Source: Cristatella mucedo (lineage: Eukaryota > Bryozoa > Phylactolaemata > Cristatellidae). Taken from it: DNA of 64,000 nucleotides. Position numbers and translations under genes: made by a program. Of this stretch, positions 26,597 through 57,180 are shown in pieces (the stretch's first letter is position 1; each line of letters begins with the position of its first letter). Location: the NCBI GenBank assembly GCA_009760855.2, contig WPIO01000023.1:5656001-5720000 (forward strand), written 5' to 3'. The notes under the pieces were generated by a model that was given only the letters and a program-made list of their open reading frames with translations, was not told the origin of the DNA and searched no databases.

Positions 26597-26792
26597 TCGG
26601 ATCTCAGGCATTTCTGGAGAATATTAATAATAATTTAATTTCTTAATTAGTTTTCTATGCATATAAGACAGTGCTCAGGCGTTCGCCTGCCTACCTACCT
26701 ACGCACTAACTAACTGTATCGGCCACAGCCGTCGCAGAAAGCGCGACACAGTGAGTACATTATTTTGCTTTAGCTTGCTGTGTGCTCCGGAG

Positions 26793-44704
<17,912 letters not shown>

Positions 44705-44809
44705 CCGTCAACATCTATGGCCGTATGTCATTTTTGTTTGGGTGCGAATCTGTTTATTTCCACTGTTCCATCCATCAAGAAGCTTTGTTGTATTCTTACT
44801 CTTGAACTT

Positions 44810-44815
44810 AATAAA
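44810..44815 (+). promoter_or_regulatory. PSMD6: PSMD6 polyadenylation signal
   Basis: A canonical AATAAA hexamer lies 106 bp after the PSMD6 stop codon, giving a short 3' UTR. It is the first such hexamer after the stop. Confidence 0.65.
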
Positions 44816-45424
44816 CGTGCTGACATTGCCGGAACATATGAAGGTATTTGCATTGGGTAAAGATTTGTGCCTTAAATTTTTCTGAGGCATATGGCCACCC
44901 CTAAATTATGACTGGTTAACTTTCGCTCCGCAATTGGTAGCAGCCATGATGACCTTACGGTGGCCAACATCAATTAAAACCTTTGCTAGCAGCACTGGTG
45001 CCATCGTGACGTCAGGCGTAAATGCAGTATACGAGGGCAACAGCACAGTGTGCAGCTGCTATGCAGCTACTAAGTAGCTTAAATTAAAAGCCAGTGTAAA
45101 ATACCACAATAGGTTCACTTAATAAGATGTATTTGTTTCCTTCAGATGTTCCGAGTGTGAACATGATTTGTCCTAGGGACCAAGGAGCCACGAGGGCGAC
45201 TGAACTTGCATGGCTGTATCGCATTTACCACTCGATGTTGGTTCCCTTGGCTTCTTGCAGTGCCCAATATCTTTTTGAAACTTTTTTAATGTTTGCTTCA
45301 TTCGACCGAAGTTAACTGAAGGGGGGGGCACGGGCATAAGATGTTTGTCCATGTTGAACATGGCGTTATAACAAGTTCCTAGTGTGCCGAAAGACCAGTT
45401 AATTGAAAATGTTGTGTAATAATT

Positions 45425-45470
45425 CGAATAATAAAAATACATTTGCATAGTGCCCTCGGAAAACTGTATG
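45425..45470 (-). mobile_element. LINE-A tail scrap
   Basis: ATAATAAAAATACATTTGCA then TAGTGCCCTCGGAAAACT. Too short to say more. Confidence 0.4.
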
Positions 45471-45689
45471 TGAATCCTCTACAATCAAAGATTGTGGATG
45501 CACTGCTAGCTCATTTACTGTTCTGTTCAAGATTATTGATGAACTCAGAATGATGAACTGGGCTAAATGTAGTTATTTTCGGATCTTCATATATCATACC
45601 AACTCGCCTGCTATATAAACCAGTTAGTTGATTTGTAGAGCTACCGAAAAATCTATAGAGCCACTAAAGTCATTGATAAATATGGTTGT

Positions 45690-46225
45690 GGCTGTCAGAT
45701 TGGTTAACAAATTTAAGAAATTCAGGTTCGTGTCTCCTTCGCCAAAGGAGATGCTGCAATTGCCGAGGTTGATCGACAGATACAGACCCACAATGCCTGT
45801 TATGGATTGGGTTCGTCATACCTAGATGACCTGTCGTACCAGCTTCAGCCTCCTCGTTCCCTGTGATCCTCAATGAATAGCAGTTCCATTTCTACTCCGA
45901 AGCCCGTTGGCGACAGTAGTTTTTGCTTTTCGGGGACTGGACTTAAGGACTCACTTCCACAATTCCTGTGCAACTACAACCTATCTCCTGCCACCAACTC
46001 CGGTACAGCCTTTTCAGCCGTTCTAGGCTGCATTTTAATAAGGCTACTCATTTTCTCGACTTCGGCCATGACTCACTTATGCTTCTCACTGCCTCTCGCT
46101 GTTGCGTTAAATAGTCTTTTGGCTGCCGTATGTGCATCGAAAGCCGTTTCTGCTTGAATTTCACTAAATACAAATCTCCAGCGTTTAGTCTCAATGATTT
46201 TATGGAGTTAACGGATGACGATACG
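45690..46225 (+). mobile_element. LINE-B copy, decayed
   Basis: GTTAACAAATTTAAGAAATT, CCAGCTTCAGCCTCCTCGTT, CTTCCACAATTCCTGTGCAA, GCCTCTCGCTGTTGCG and TTTATGGAGTTAACGGATGA, with the usual order. Confidence 0.7.
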
Positions 46226-49200
46226 CGAACGGCAAAACAATGCTAAGCAGAGGGTAAAGAATCAGCGCGGTACTAGCCACCGTGCAGTCGAAACCAGGAT
46301 ACTGAGGGTAGCTGCAGTGAGTTAGTTCGCTGGCATACTTAGGGTTACATTATTTACTTTCCAAAAAACGATGCATGACCTTCACCTCGTCAAAGGGTAG
46401 CAAATTCTTCTGCTGAAAGGACGTGACGGCAGGCTGCTATTTGGCACGTCCTTTCTTGGCCGATACAGGGAGTCCACGGCTCACCGCACCCACACTTGTG
46501 TAAGAGGCTGCTTCATGGTTCGGAGGCGAGGGTACCTACAGTCCTTTCGAAAGAGAAACGTTGATTTCCAAAGGGAAGACTAAGTCTCGAACTTGATAGG
46601 CAGCAGTTAGCCGATGTTGCTTTCTTGCATCGTAGCAACGCGAATTCACCAAAACAGTCCGAATGAACACACCTTCAAAATTGTTTCTACTCATTCGTGC
46701 GTCACATAAACGAGCTTGAGTAACCTTCTGCTGTTATCGCTCGGGTGTCCATCCGTGTTGTGAGAATGACTCAAAATCTGAACCGTGGCAAGTCTGGTGG
46801 CTGGGCTAATACGTCAATGTTGTCCTCGTGAAAATCCTGAGTGCTTTGTGATGCTAAAGTCTGATTGAAAATCCGTGTGGCCGAATCGCACCTCCGAGAC
46901 TCCACTGTCCTTTAATGCCCTTCCGTTGCGAATTTCGCACTGACGTCACTGTTGAAGCAGTTTTAATCTTCCGATCAGCGAGAAACTCGTTAAGCAAACA
47001 AGCAGTGTACTGTTGCACTTTCTCAAATGCTTTCAATACAGTGGAATACGATACGATGCCCCTGTTCACAGCGATGCTGGTGGAATTAGTGTCAAACGTT
47101 TGGCTGTTTCCTAACTTGTTTTCGATCTTAGTTCTCCAAAATTCTAACCATCTTTGATCTTCACTCATCAACTACTGGCTTGTAATACAGCGACTTGCTA
47201 GTGTTGCTGGATTATACTCACACAGCACGTTCTCCGAGAAGCCGTCAATAAGCGCCCTACCCAGCCACTCGCACGTCACGACTTGTCATGCAAGTAAAGA
47301 GCCTCGAGCAAAGATCCGAAAGCGAAATGAACAAGATTCTACTTAATGCTAAAGACAATCCTGTCCGGGGATTCAAAGTGCCTGCCGCCATTGAGTTATC
47401 TGTTAACTTTCTTCGAATAGTCAACATGGACTATGGCAGATCAGTTGCTCGAAGGACCTGTATAAAAAAAAGACCGCGGGTCTCACGTCACACATCAGAC
47501 GTGAAAATAATATGGCCGCCATGCAGCATTCCCGTGTGCCTCCGAAGCCAGCGTTGGAAATTCCATTATTAGGGCACTTCACGGGAGGTAAATGAAAAAA
47601 CAGTCGAATATAAGAATCTCTTTTGCTGTGCATTCGGAGACATACTGAAAACGGCGCCCAGCCGTGCTAATTTATTTCGCAAGGCTCATATTCCGATGAG
47701 GAGCCATTAGGTTCTCGGTGACTATTAACTCTTTAGACCTCTCTCCAAACTCCTGTTAATGAGAAATTAGCTTTCGCATTTGTGTAATTCGCAGCTTCAT
47801 ACTAATTGCCCTCCAAGTTTCGTATTCAGTGAAAAAACGCATAGCAAACTAGTGGTATGCACTGGATATTTACGCTCGCGTAGGCACAAGACCTTGCGGA
47901 AAGGAAACTTTCTATCGCCCTGTTTGAATCCTTCTGGAGCGATTCAACTGAGGTTGGTGATTATATAAAAAACACGCGAACAGCCGCTCATTTGAATCCT
48001 TAAGGACCCTTACAAATTATTAAGCCTTGTTAGGTCATATTTTCGCAAGATTTCGCTAAAATACTTTCTACCTGCAACGGAGTTATGGAGTATCGTTACT
48101 ATTAAGAATTTGATTTTGCCCACCTTCAGTAGTAGCTGACACAAAAACGCAGCAGAACTGTCTGGAAGTTACCGGTCAAATGTCTTCACTTTCTGCAAAG
48201 GAAATTGTCTACGGTCTGCAATCTCTGCCAGGTAAAGTTTTCACCAGTTTGGGTTCTTTAGTAGCAAACGTTGCGCGACAGACATACTTCAGAGGATAAC
48301 TTCACCTCGACAGCTAGAGCCTACTAAGCGAAGGTCTGCGAAAATCTATAGAAATGTAGCGCTTACGACATACCAGTCGGTGTCCACACAAAGCTAGCAA
48401 TACAAGGTTGTCTTAATTGTGCCAAGACTCGCGCATCCAATGCATAGTATTGTGAATAATGACTTCACTAGACACCAACATCAATGGACAAGTTTCTTAT
48501 TTGGTGAACAGGCCTGTGGTTATCGGAGCGAACTTCGCCTCTTGTGCTGCACAGATACTTTTACGCTCGAACATGCCCTTGTTAATCAGCCACGTTGTTC
48601 CCTTTGATTCGTGTTGCCACCATGCTCACTGCTATGGTTAGGTTTATTATCCAAGGATCATCCGTTACTAACGACCGCTATCCTAAACCAGCCCCTAGTG
48701 TCATTTTTCGCGACTGAACTTGGAAGGTCCACAACTAGACAGGCACCCGCTTTACAGCAGCCACGAAGCACTACCATTCTTTAACAGAAGTCCAGTGCAC
48801 ACCTTGCCCTGAATCCAGCCGAAAGACCAATCAGATCTATTAGCCTATTTGGACTGCAGACTATGAATGGCTGCAGGAAGACCGAAGGGACGCCGACATA
48901 AATCAGTTAAACATCATAGACCTTTTTCATTAATCCGGCTCTCGTTATCCCCCCAATCAACTCGGAAGCGCACAAACCTCAACCCGACAAGTTAAACAGC
49001 CGAGCTCTGTGTAGCTCTCCAAACTGTGGCAAGCTATAAACCTAACCTGAGTTGCTTACTTTAAATCCCGTGAATTGATTAGATCTTTAATCGCGCTATG
49101 GATGCTTTCAGCCGCATTGCTCGTATCTATCTAGACCGTAGGCAGGCCGAAAGATAATCAAATCCTAGCGACGCCAGTAGTACTGAATGTGTTCTATCGC

Positions 49201-49849
49201 ACACTCAAATTCTGCGAGGCTTTCAGCGGTGAGAAAACGTTGGGCAACCGACTCCACCCTACGAATAATAGAATCGCATTCAACGGCACATATGTTTAGT
49301 TGGATATCTGAGCTGGCCTAGAATCGAGGTTCTCGTAGATTCTCGACTCCGGCAGTGCATCGAGGTGCGAGCAGTCGCAGTCTCGTCAGAAAAGTCGTGA
49401 CGGGACTTCATGCATTGGATTGCCCCAGTAACTGCCCTTTGATTTAAGATAGTATAATACGTTTTAATCTTGAAAACCACTTGAAATTATAGCTCAAGGA
49501 TTGTCGAAAAACTAAGAAAAAGAGATCTATCTTCTTGGGCGAAACGGTTGCAATCTTTAGTACATTCTAGCTGAAAGCGGCACTTGTCAGGGCACACATT
49601 AAAAAGCTTTCGCTGGATACTGGGAACTTAGGTCTGTCTTTCGTCCAGTCTGTATTCGGCTATTCTTATGCGTGATAGTAGAATGAGTGGAGACCGAGGG
49701 ATTAAACGATTACATAAATTAATCAGGTCATCCTCGAAAGTCCCAATCGGGATTTTGAGCTAACCTTTTCACGAACATTGCCCTGCTACTGGGATTTGCG
49801 ATTTTGGGATTTTACACCTTAAGAACAATGCGGATAAATTAATGGCCTC
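46226..49849. other. repeat-poor stretch, no recognised gene
   Basis: No LINE, SINE or microsatellite was recognised. A minus-strand frame of about 104 codons at 47168-46854 begins MSEDQRWLEFWRTKIENKLG. A plus-strand frame of 94 codons lies at 47288-47572. Neither shows a known domain. On the minus strand ATGGCGGCCAT occurs near 47517. This could be an intron or decayed gene; I do not assign one. Confidence 0.3.
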
Positions 49850-50990
49850 TCTGCAGGTACTCCCGCAAATATCAGCAGCATTTGACGCTTGACCATTATA
49901 TCCACCTGGAGCGCCTCTCTACAGGCCTATGTATTCTACTGGCAGAGTGCTAAAATGGATTTGGTCCTACCTCAGTGAGAAATGTCCGGGTGCTGATGCA
50001 AGCTGCTTTCGGTACAGTCTAGAAAGCCCGATGCTAGTATGGAGGGCCTCCAAGTTCGGTCTTAGGCCCTCTTCTTTTCGCTATCTGTGGTCTATGTCTG
50101 GCTGACCATAGCCAAACACAATCTTGGCTTCGTTTTTAAGCCGATTATATCCAGCTCTACCCATTCATCAACCCTTCTAAGATATCGACCACAACCGACA
50201 CACTGACATTATTACCTTGCATCAAGGACATTCATTCGCGTTTGGATGGCTACTAACATCCTGAAACTTAACGATGATAAGACTAACCTAATAGTTAAGG
50301 ACAAACCTCTAACCTCGAACTAACCTTCAAGATTGGTGCAGCATCTCTCTAATATTGACTGCCCGTAATCTAGGCGTCCTATTCCAAAACGACTTGGCGT
50401 TAGATAACACATTTCTCCAGATTCAAGCCGGCCTACTTTCACTTAACGAACTGCACCAAAATCGGTGTCCACTTAGATAAGAATAACTAGAGCCTAACTA
50501 GTTCATGCTTTTGTGACATCGGGTCTAGATTCTCCAAGATGGTCGATGCATCTATAACATCCCGTCTCGATTTCTGTAAATCAGTAATTGCAGGTATTCC
50601 GGCCCTTTCAAAAAAAGCACTCACAGCTGGTGCAAAATTCTGCTGCCAGGCTTGTATTTTGTGAGCCGCGTGGCTGCTGCATTATCCCACTTCTCACAGA
50701 CATGCACTGGCTTCCAATTAGGGAGTGCTTCAACTTCAAGGTTTTGTCGCTCATTTTTAGGCCTATTCATTCTCTCACTCCAGCTCGACCAACTCGAACT
50801 ACGGCCCAATCAAGCTAGGCATCGCACCACCCGCTCTTCTGACGCAAGTCATTTAGCCGTGCCTCGAGAGCCTCAAATCCTTTGGAGACCGTGTCTTTCG
50901 TTCGCATGCTTCAAACGCCCGGAACTCACTCCTGACTGACGTCGCAACCTCGTCTGACTTTATGACATTTAAGAAGAAGCAAAAAACAGA
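49850..50990 (+). mobile_element. LINE-A RT and C-terminus, heavily decayed
   Basis: Pieces in order: an SAAFDA-like motif A region near 49875, CCAAACACAATCTTGGCTTC then a TADYI-type remnant near 50130, and a CTGAAACTTAACGATGATAA region (LKLNDDK) near 50260. Then QLVQNSAARLVFCEPRGC, LTDMHWLPIRECFNFKVLSL, and frameshifted FGDRVF. Stops throughout. Confidence 0.75.
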
Positions 50991-51089
50991 GCAGCTCCTC
51001 ACAGCATTTTCGGCGGTCCGCGCGACGAGTTGTCCTTTGTGTGCTTGCAGGGGCTGACTAACCATTTTGAAAAAACAAGCAGAGGGACT

Positions 51090-51775
51090 TAACCCAGGTT
51101 TGAATTTCTGAGAAGGTCGTTATACTGCACATCCTAAGCATTGCTGACTCTGTGGAGTGATTAGCTTTAAACCCAGACTGGAGCTTACTAGCTAGGTTTG
51201 AGGTCTCAATATAAGAGTTCAGCCGTTCTGCCACGACGACAGCTCCAGTGTCTTTGATAGTAACGACAGAAGAGATTCAAGAAAAAAGCTGCTCAAGTGC
51301 TCTTGATCTTGCGACGCTTTCTTAACTAGTGGCCTAACAACAGCCTTTTTGAAAGGTGCCGGGACATGACTTGAGGCTAGAGACATATTAATGATGTTAG
51401 TTATGCACGGCAGCAGCAGATCTAAGCATAGTAGAAGTAGGACAGTGGATTCCTAGGGTCTAAAGGACTAGTAATCTTTTTCGTCTGGGAGACGAATTTC
51501 AGATCTGGTCGCTCGCGGCCTCCTCAAATTCAGATATCGAGGTAGCAGCAAGGTGCAAGGAATTGAGGGACAGGAGTCCTGTGTTGGTGTAACTGAGGAA
51601 CTGAAGTTCGAATGAAATGTTGCAATCTTATGGGTGGCCTCTCTCACTCTTATCTAATCTATTTTGCTGACAAAGAAGCTAGATAAATGATGGTCTATGT
51701 TTCCACAAGGATCACTAGGTAAGGAGCTAAAGGATGCCAGTAGATAAGAATACCGAGGTTAAGGCCACCACTGAA
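51090..51775 (-). mobile_element. LINE-A copy, region upstream of and including the RT start
   Basis: 51120-51265 aligns with 29545-29690 (CTCTGTGGAGTGATTAGCTT, CTCCAGTGTCTTTGATAG). Beyond it the sequence continues into the EN-RT linker and aligns near 51660-51735 with 1005-1075 (CTGACAAAGAAGCTAGA, ATCACTAGGTAAGGAGCT). Confidence 0.65.
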
Positions 51776-51923
51776 GGCCTGGTCAAGCAGCCAGCGAATA
51801 GCAGAAATGCGGAGCGACTTTATTCTTCTCTGAGGGTATGGCGGCGGCAAGATGTAGCTGAAGTTGCTGCAGCAGTTCAGTGAGGTATGAAAGAGCCCAA
51901 CAGTGACGGGCCACGCAAGTCAG

Positions 51924-52352
<429 letters not shown>

Positions 52353-52557
52353 GTCGGTTGTATCCGAAGCTCTACCAGGAATCGCCACAGCATCTATCGT
52401 AAAGGGAACACTTACATGCATTTTTATTGGAATTGAGACAGCACTTTACACACCATGTTTTGAGGCAATCTTAAAGGTGTGGTGGCAGTTTGGGCAGCTC
52501 CGCTGACATAGAGTTACGATAGTCCAATCTATGGTGTACCAAGGAAAAGTGAGAGAG

Positions 52558-52708
52558 CTGGTTGGGCCTAGTGGTCAAGGTGCTCGCCCCGACTGAGGTC
52601 AAGGTGAATGTCTTTTATCACAAGAGGTTTTGAGCTTGAAGCTCGTGGTATATGGGAAGTTCCTGCGTAGAGATTAAGTTCTCTTAGGATGCTATACAAA
52701 ATAATGAT
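52558..52708 (+). mobile_element. SINE-2 copy
   Basis: CTGGTTGGGCCTAGTGGTCA then AGGTGCTCGCC (A-box region), a decayed B-box (GAGCTTGAAGCTCGTGG), CTGCGTAGAGATTAAGTTCT and GATGCTATACAAAATAATGA. 52709-53966 after it holds nothing recognisable. Confidence 0.75.
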
Positions 52709-53966
52709 TACTTGGATTAATATCCTTTGATAGTCATTCTGATATTCATTCCTTACTTGGTGTCGAAGAAGCAAGTGTATAACTAGCCGCCGAAACATTA
52801 GTCTACCAAATAAGTTTACTAAATGTTTGCGTTTTCATTGGCGATAACTCCAAGATTACTAGCAATGAGTGACGGTCTCACCACTAACCGATAATATCCG
52901 TGCATTATCTTTACACGGTATAAAATAAACCTGTCTGATCGTCGAACAGAGTCACGCATCGCCCTCGACTTCACACCTGATTGTGCGGGACGGCTGAAGT
53001 ACGTTTGTCGGCATGTTGTCATGCTAACCATCTCTCACATTCGACATTGGCTCGCCCTTTGGTGGTGACCCCAGTTCGTGCTCATTTTTTACCGATTGCA
53101 TTACGATTTTGCGTTCATGCATTGCCTTCCCATGAAAATAAAAGCACCCACCGATTGAAACTTACAAGTATCTGATTCGGGTGACTAAGAAGTTTCACGA
53201 TATGAATGAGAAGCAGTTTGGTTATATCTTCGATTAGTGTTAATAAAAAGGCCGAAATCCGTGACTTAACGTCAGAAAACTCGTGTACTGAACAGGATCA
53301 GACAGGTAAGAAGCCCCAGAGAGTTATAATCGGACTAAGCGGTAATCGCAGTCACTGATTTGGTATCTGATGAATAACTAGAATGTTGTGGAAACTACCC
53401 GTGAATGTGCAAGTAATTGCTTACCGCCTACCCTTGCGTTTTCGCAAGAGACCTTCATCGATACATATTCGTTTTCTTGCGCCCAGATGATGCAGTACAT
53501 GCTGTTGTAGTTTCGTGCTCGTTCGGGTAGTAACATAGCATGTTCAGCGAAAACACTTCTCGGCAAGGATCCGCGATTTATGTATTGTTGGCAGAATTCG
53601 TCGGGGTTCAGTGGGGGTAGAAGGCGCCAAACTAACGTCTGCACAGTAACTACTAAACACAATGGAAATTCTCCCGTTAGAACGATTGCTAATTTAATTA
53701 ATCAATCGCAGAGTTCTGCCGATAGAACTACCACAAGTTTATCTAATGTTGTAGCGATAAAGCCGATGAGGACCTCAGTGACGGCTTTAAACATGTGCCC
53801 CCGGTCTTATAATTGATGACGCTCTTAACATTTTCACTGTTTATCACGCAGATCTGGCACTGGACAACAATTTGGAAATCACAGGTGCTACCCCAGAGGG
53901 TTTATCCTGTTTTCTTAATCAGAGATCGTCTGTAACCAGTCGATTACCAGATGAGAAAGTAAAGGT

Positions 53967-54118
53967 TAGCTTATTTAACGGTCTCATTTATAGAGCGGCA
54001 GACGAGCCGTTGAGGCGATCACTTCATCTTGCAGCGGGCAGTACAGAATTGCCTGCTGCAGGCGTCGAGCCTGTCCTTAACCTTCGGCTTCGGCTCTTAC
54101 GAAGCAATCTTTTAGAAC
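53967..54118 (-). mobile_element. SINE-1 copy, decayed
   Basis: TAGCTTATTTAACGGTCTCA, TAGAGCGGCAGACGAGCCGT, CTTGCAGCGGGCAGTACAGA and GCCTGCTGCAGGCGTCGAGC match the reverse of SINE-1. Confidence 0.6.
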
Positions 54119-54337
54119 TCCGGCTCTCTATTTAGCTTGTGAGGAGTTGCCTGTAATGGTAGTAATTTATCGCCCAGCAAGTAGCTGTACCAGTTTCATA
54201 CACAAATATATTGACCTTATTCAATTACTTGCCACACGGATCGCATGGATCTCACTCTGCCTCATTCTAATAACCACCTTGATAGCTCATCTGATCCGAC
54301 ACTTAACATGTCTAAAATGATAATATAAGATTCTATA

Positions 54338-54484
54338 TTTTTGTAAGCACCCTTAGAGAAATTAATCTCAATCCAGGCGCTTCATATATGCCACGGGGCT
54401 CGAGCCCACGACCTCGGTCCGCAAATGCATTAGCCTTGACATTGGTAGGGGCGAGCACTTGAACCACTACACGAAACCAGCCGA
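54338..54484 (-). mobile_element. SINE-2 copy
   Basis: CACCCTTAGAGAAATTAATC, CCAGGCGCTTCATATATGCC, GGCTCGAGCCCACGACCTCG and GAGCACTTGAACCACTACAC, in reverse orientation. 54485-55329 holds nothing recognisable. Confidence 0.75.
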
Positions 54485-55329
54485 CAATGACTTTCTACCT
54501 CTTCATTAGCGTACAAGCCCATCGACATTAAAAGGCCCAATGACCAAATTTTCTCCCGAGAAAGAACCCAGTCGATCTTAGCATCACTCTTTTCTGCCCA
54601 TCTGACCATTTGTGACTCTCATTCTCGATTTAATAAGTTTTTTACTCGGCATCCAAAATCACATTCGAGTCAAGAAACCCAAAGTATATTGACATTAATA
54701 CTGTCCTTGGCAAACTTTCGTCGCCATCTGCTCTTCCGATTGACTCTCGTAGCAACCACCTTTCCTCCTTGATGCAATACTACAAGACGCCGGTTGCCAA
54801 CTCTCTAGAGAAGTTTGCTTCCCGGACTAGATGCCAAGTCCATACCCGGCCAGACGTCCGTTGTTTTGGCCGACGAAAAAATAGCAAGGAATTCTGAGCT
54901 GGAAAGGCCGGTAAAAAGTCGAGACTCGCTTGGCATTTGAGGATTGTTTCGCATTGTTTTATTCCAATTGTAGCCAAAATGCGCGATCTACGTTTTATAA
55001 AAAGAAAGCGGTCAAATCACGGGTCAGTAACCCAAAAATTTATTTATGACCAGAGTCAAGCTTCTTCTTAACCACACACAAACAAGCATACTGCCCTGCA
55101 ATCCCAATGACGAGTTAGCAAAGCGTTTTTTTCCAAGATTTTGGTAAAGATATGGAGGGATACAGCGGAACGGAGCCTCCAGCTCCCAGCAGCTGGATTT
55201 AATCCTCCGACATTCGCCTCCGACATTTGCTCTCTTCTTTCATGACTGTGCCTATTAACCTCGGCGTCCCTAAATGTGCCGCCTTGACTTTGAAGACCGT
55301 GAGTCCTATTGACTCTGTTTCCTCTTATG

Positions 55330-55590
55330 AGGTGAATATGCCCTCAGGTCCTGTATGGACAATAAATTAGCTGTTCCATTCCTCCGCTTAAAGACCGCTG
55401 GCGACAGAAGCTTTAGCTCTGCAGGTCCTAGACTGTGGAACTCTCTTCCACAATTCTTACGCAACGACAACTGCTCTCCTGCTGCAGACTATGGCTCGTC
55501 GTTTTAAGCGGTCCTGAGCTGCTACTTCCATGCTACTCACTACCTCAACTGCTCTCCTGACTCTGCTATGCTTCCCACTTTCTCTTTGTT
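55330..55590 (+). mobile_element. LINE-B, part left of a LINE-A insertion
   Basis: GTCCTAGACTGTGGAACTCT, CTTACGCAACGACAACTGCT and CACTTTCTCTTTGTT run exactly as in 33780-33959. The sequence is then interrupted and resumes at 56262. Confidence 0.85.
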
Positions 55591-56261
55591 AATAACAATA
55601 AAAATAATGCACTTGATAAAGCGCCCTCAGAGAACTCAATCTCTTTCTAGGCACTTTACATTTGCTGAAAAGGAAACACGATAAAATGGTGAGTGGTATC
55701 AGGCTTGATAAACAACATAAATAACATGGTTAGGGGTGACATGCACAGTGTCAGCATGCAAGTGTGGTTAGGGACAGCATGCAACAGTTTCAGCGCACAT
55801 AAGCACATATAGAACCTATAGCAGGGATCCACTAAATGCTGTCCTAAATAGGTGCGTTTTTATGTTCTTTTTAAATGTGTTCAAGTCAGGGGATGTCGAT
55901 ACGTAAGGCAGGAGTGAGTTCCAGGCTTTGAGAGCGTACTAAATGAATGCACAATCTCCAAAGGATTTGAGGTTTGTACGAGGTATAGGTAAGCAGTTAG
56001 GTTCCGACATGCTGACACTGTTCATGCTGCCACTGACCACATTTGCATGCTGACCCAGTGCATGTAACCCCTAACCATGTTATTCATTTTGTTTGTTTTT
56101 CAAGCATGATTTTACTTACTATTCTATTGCGTATCACTTTGCAGCAAATGTAAAGCGCCTAGAAAGAGATTAAGTTCTCTGAGGGCGCTTTATCAAGTGC
56201 AATATTATTATTATTATTATTATTCCGAAAAGCGGATGGTACGATGCTTGGCCTGGTGTTG
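55591..56261 (-). mobile_element. LINE-A 3' end inserted in LINE-B (itself interrupted)
   Basis: AATAACAATAAAAATAATGC, then CACTTGATAAAGCGCCCTCA, the stem and 3' UTR, and CCAAAGGATTTGAGG. It is split at 56002-56228 by another LINE-A end, continues with AAAGCGGATGGTACGATGCT, and stops at the LINE-B junction. Confidence 0.88.
56008..56222 (+). mobile_element. 215-bp LINE-A 3' end nested in LINE-A, with target duplication
   Basis: Runs from CATGCTGACACTGTTCATGC through GCAGCAAATGTAAAGCGCCT, AGAAAGAGATTAAGTTCTCT and GAGGGCGCTTTATCAAGTGC to (ATT)n. TTCCGA flanks it at 56002-56007 and 56223-56228. The host sequence is continuous (GGATTCCGAAAAGCG) in the copy near 28550. Confidence 0.92.
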
Positions 56262-56400
56262 CATGAGAGGAAGTCTGTTAGCTACCGAATGCGTGCCGAA
56301 AGCCACTTAGGCTGTGAGTTCGCTTTACAAAACTCTCGTGCGTAACACCCACATAGTCTTTGTGGCTTTGCGGAGTTGCAGACGGAGTTAGATTACACTA
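56262..56400 (+). mobile_element. LINE-B, part right of the insertion
   Basis: GTTGCATGAGAGGAAGTCTG, TTAGCTACCGAATGCGTGCC, TTCGCTTTACAAAACTCTCG and TTGCGGAGTTGCAGACGGAG continue LINE-B. Confidence 0.85.
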
Positions 56401-56584
56401 CATAACTCTTTCGAGTGCCTTGGATTATGGCAGTAGGGCGGCTGGACGAAAGTTACGTGGGTAAAGCTCAGGATCCAGGATTGGCTTTTTTAGTGAGTGA
56501 GCATCAGCCGTTTTCCTGCTGAGCGGAGTCTTACAGTGAAAATAGGGCAATATTTTTGTTTATCAATTACGCCTGGCAGCTGCA

Positions 56585-56880
56585 AGTACATTGTAATATA
56601 ATGTAATGTATCTCCCCTGTAACTCCACAGAGCCATTAGGATTATGTGGGTGTTACCCAGGAGAGTTTTGTATAGCGCACTCACAGCCCAAGCGGCTTTC
56701 GGTACGCATTCGGTAGCCAACAGACTTCGTCTCACGCAACAAAGAGAAATTGGGAAGCATAGCAGAGTCAGGAGAGCAGTTGAGGTAGTGAGTAGCATGG
56801 AAGTAGCAGTTTAGGACGCCTGGAAAGGATGTGCCATAGTCGGAAACAGGAGAGTTGATGCCGTCACTTGCGGCTCAGAA
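56585..56880 (-). mobile_element. LINE-B 3' end
   Basis: TAATGTAATGTATCTCC, then GTAACTCCACAGAGCCATTA, GGAGAGTTTTGTATAGCGCA, CTCACAGCCCAAGCGGCTTT, ACAGACTTCGTCTCACGCAA and CAAAGAGAAATTGGGAAGCA, the reverse complement of 33810-34115. Its insertion site is intact. Confidence 0.85.
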
Positions 56881-56956
56881 GCTAAAATATGAGCAAGTTC
56901 GTCAGATCATGATAGCAGTTTGCAGTCTGGATTCATAGCTAACCATTTACCAGAAA

Positions 56957-57180
56957 ATGCTCGGCAGTAGTACCCGTGGCGTTCTTTGCCATGGCGCCCT
57001 TGGCGGTCTTCGCCGCGGGTGCCTCGACGGAGACCTCGACCGTGGCGCCCTGGCGGAGGAGAACGCAGCGATGCACCGTCTGCGTTTGCCGCAGCCAACG
57101 GAACCGACGCGCTGTTGCGTGCGAGGTACGCTCGCGCAAGAGGGCAATACGTCACTAGTCTGCGCATCAGCTCCAGATAA
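56957..57180. other. CpG-rich patch, unassigned
   Basis: About 220 bp visibly richer in G, C and CpG than its surroundings. Both strands have open frames of 60-110 codons, as GC-rich DNA tends to. A plus-strand frame from ATG 56991 begins with a short hydrophobic stretch (MAPLAVFAAGA) and has four Cys later. The minus strand reads VSVEAPAAKTAKGAMAKNAT. No family was recognised. It could be a promoter/CpG island, an exon or chance. Confidence 0.3.

Noticed and set aside
26751-26792. Longer PSMD6 N-terminus from an upstream in-frame ATG
   Set aside because: The extra 14 residues are hydrophobic and absent from homologues; the family start [11 protein letters not shown] is at 26793.
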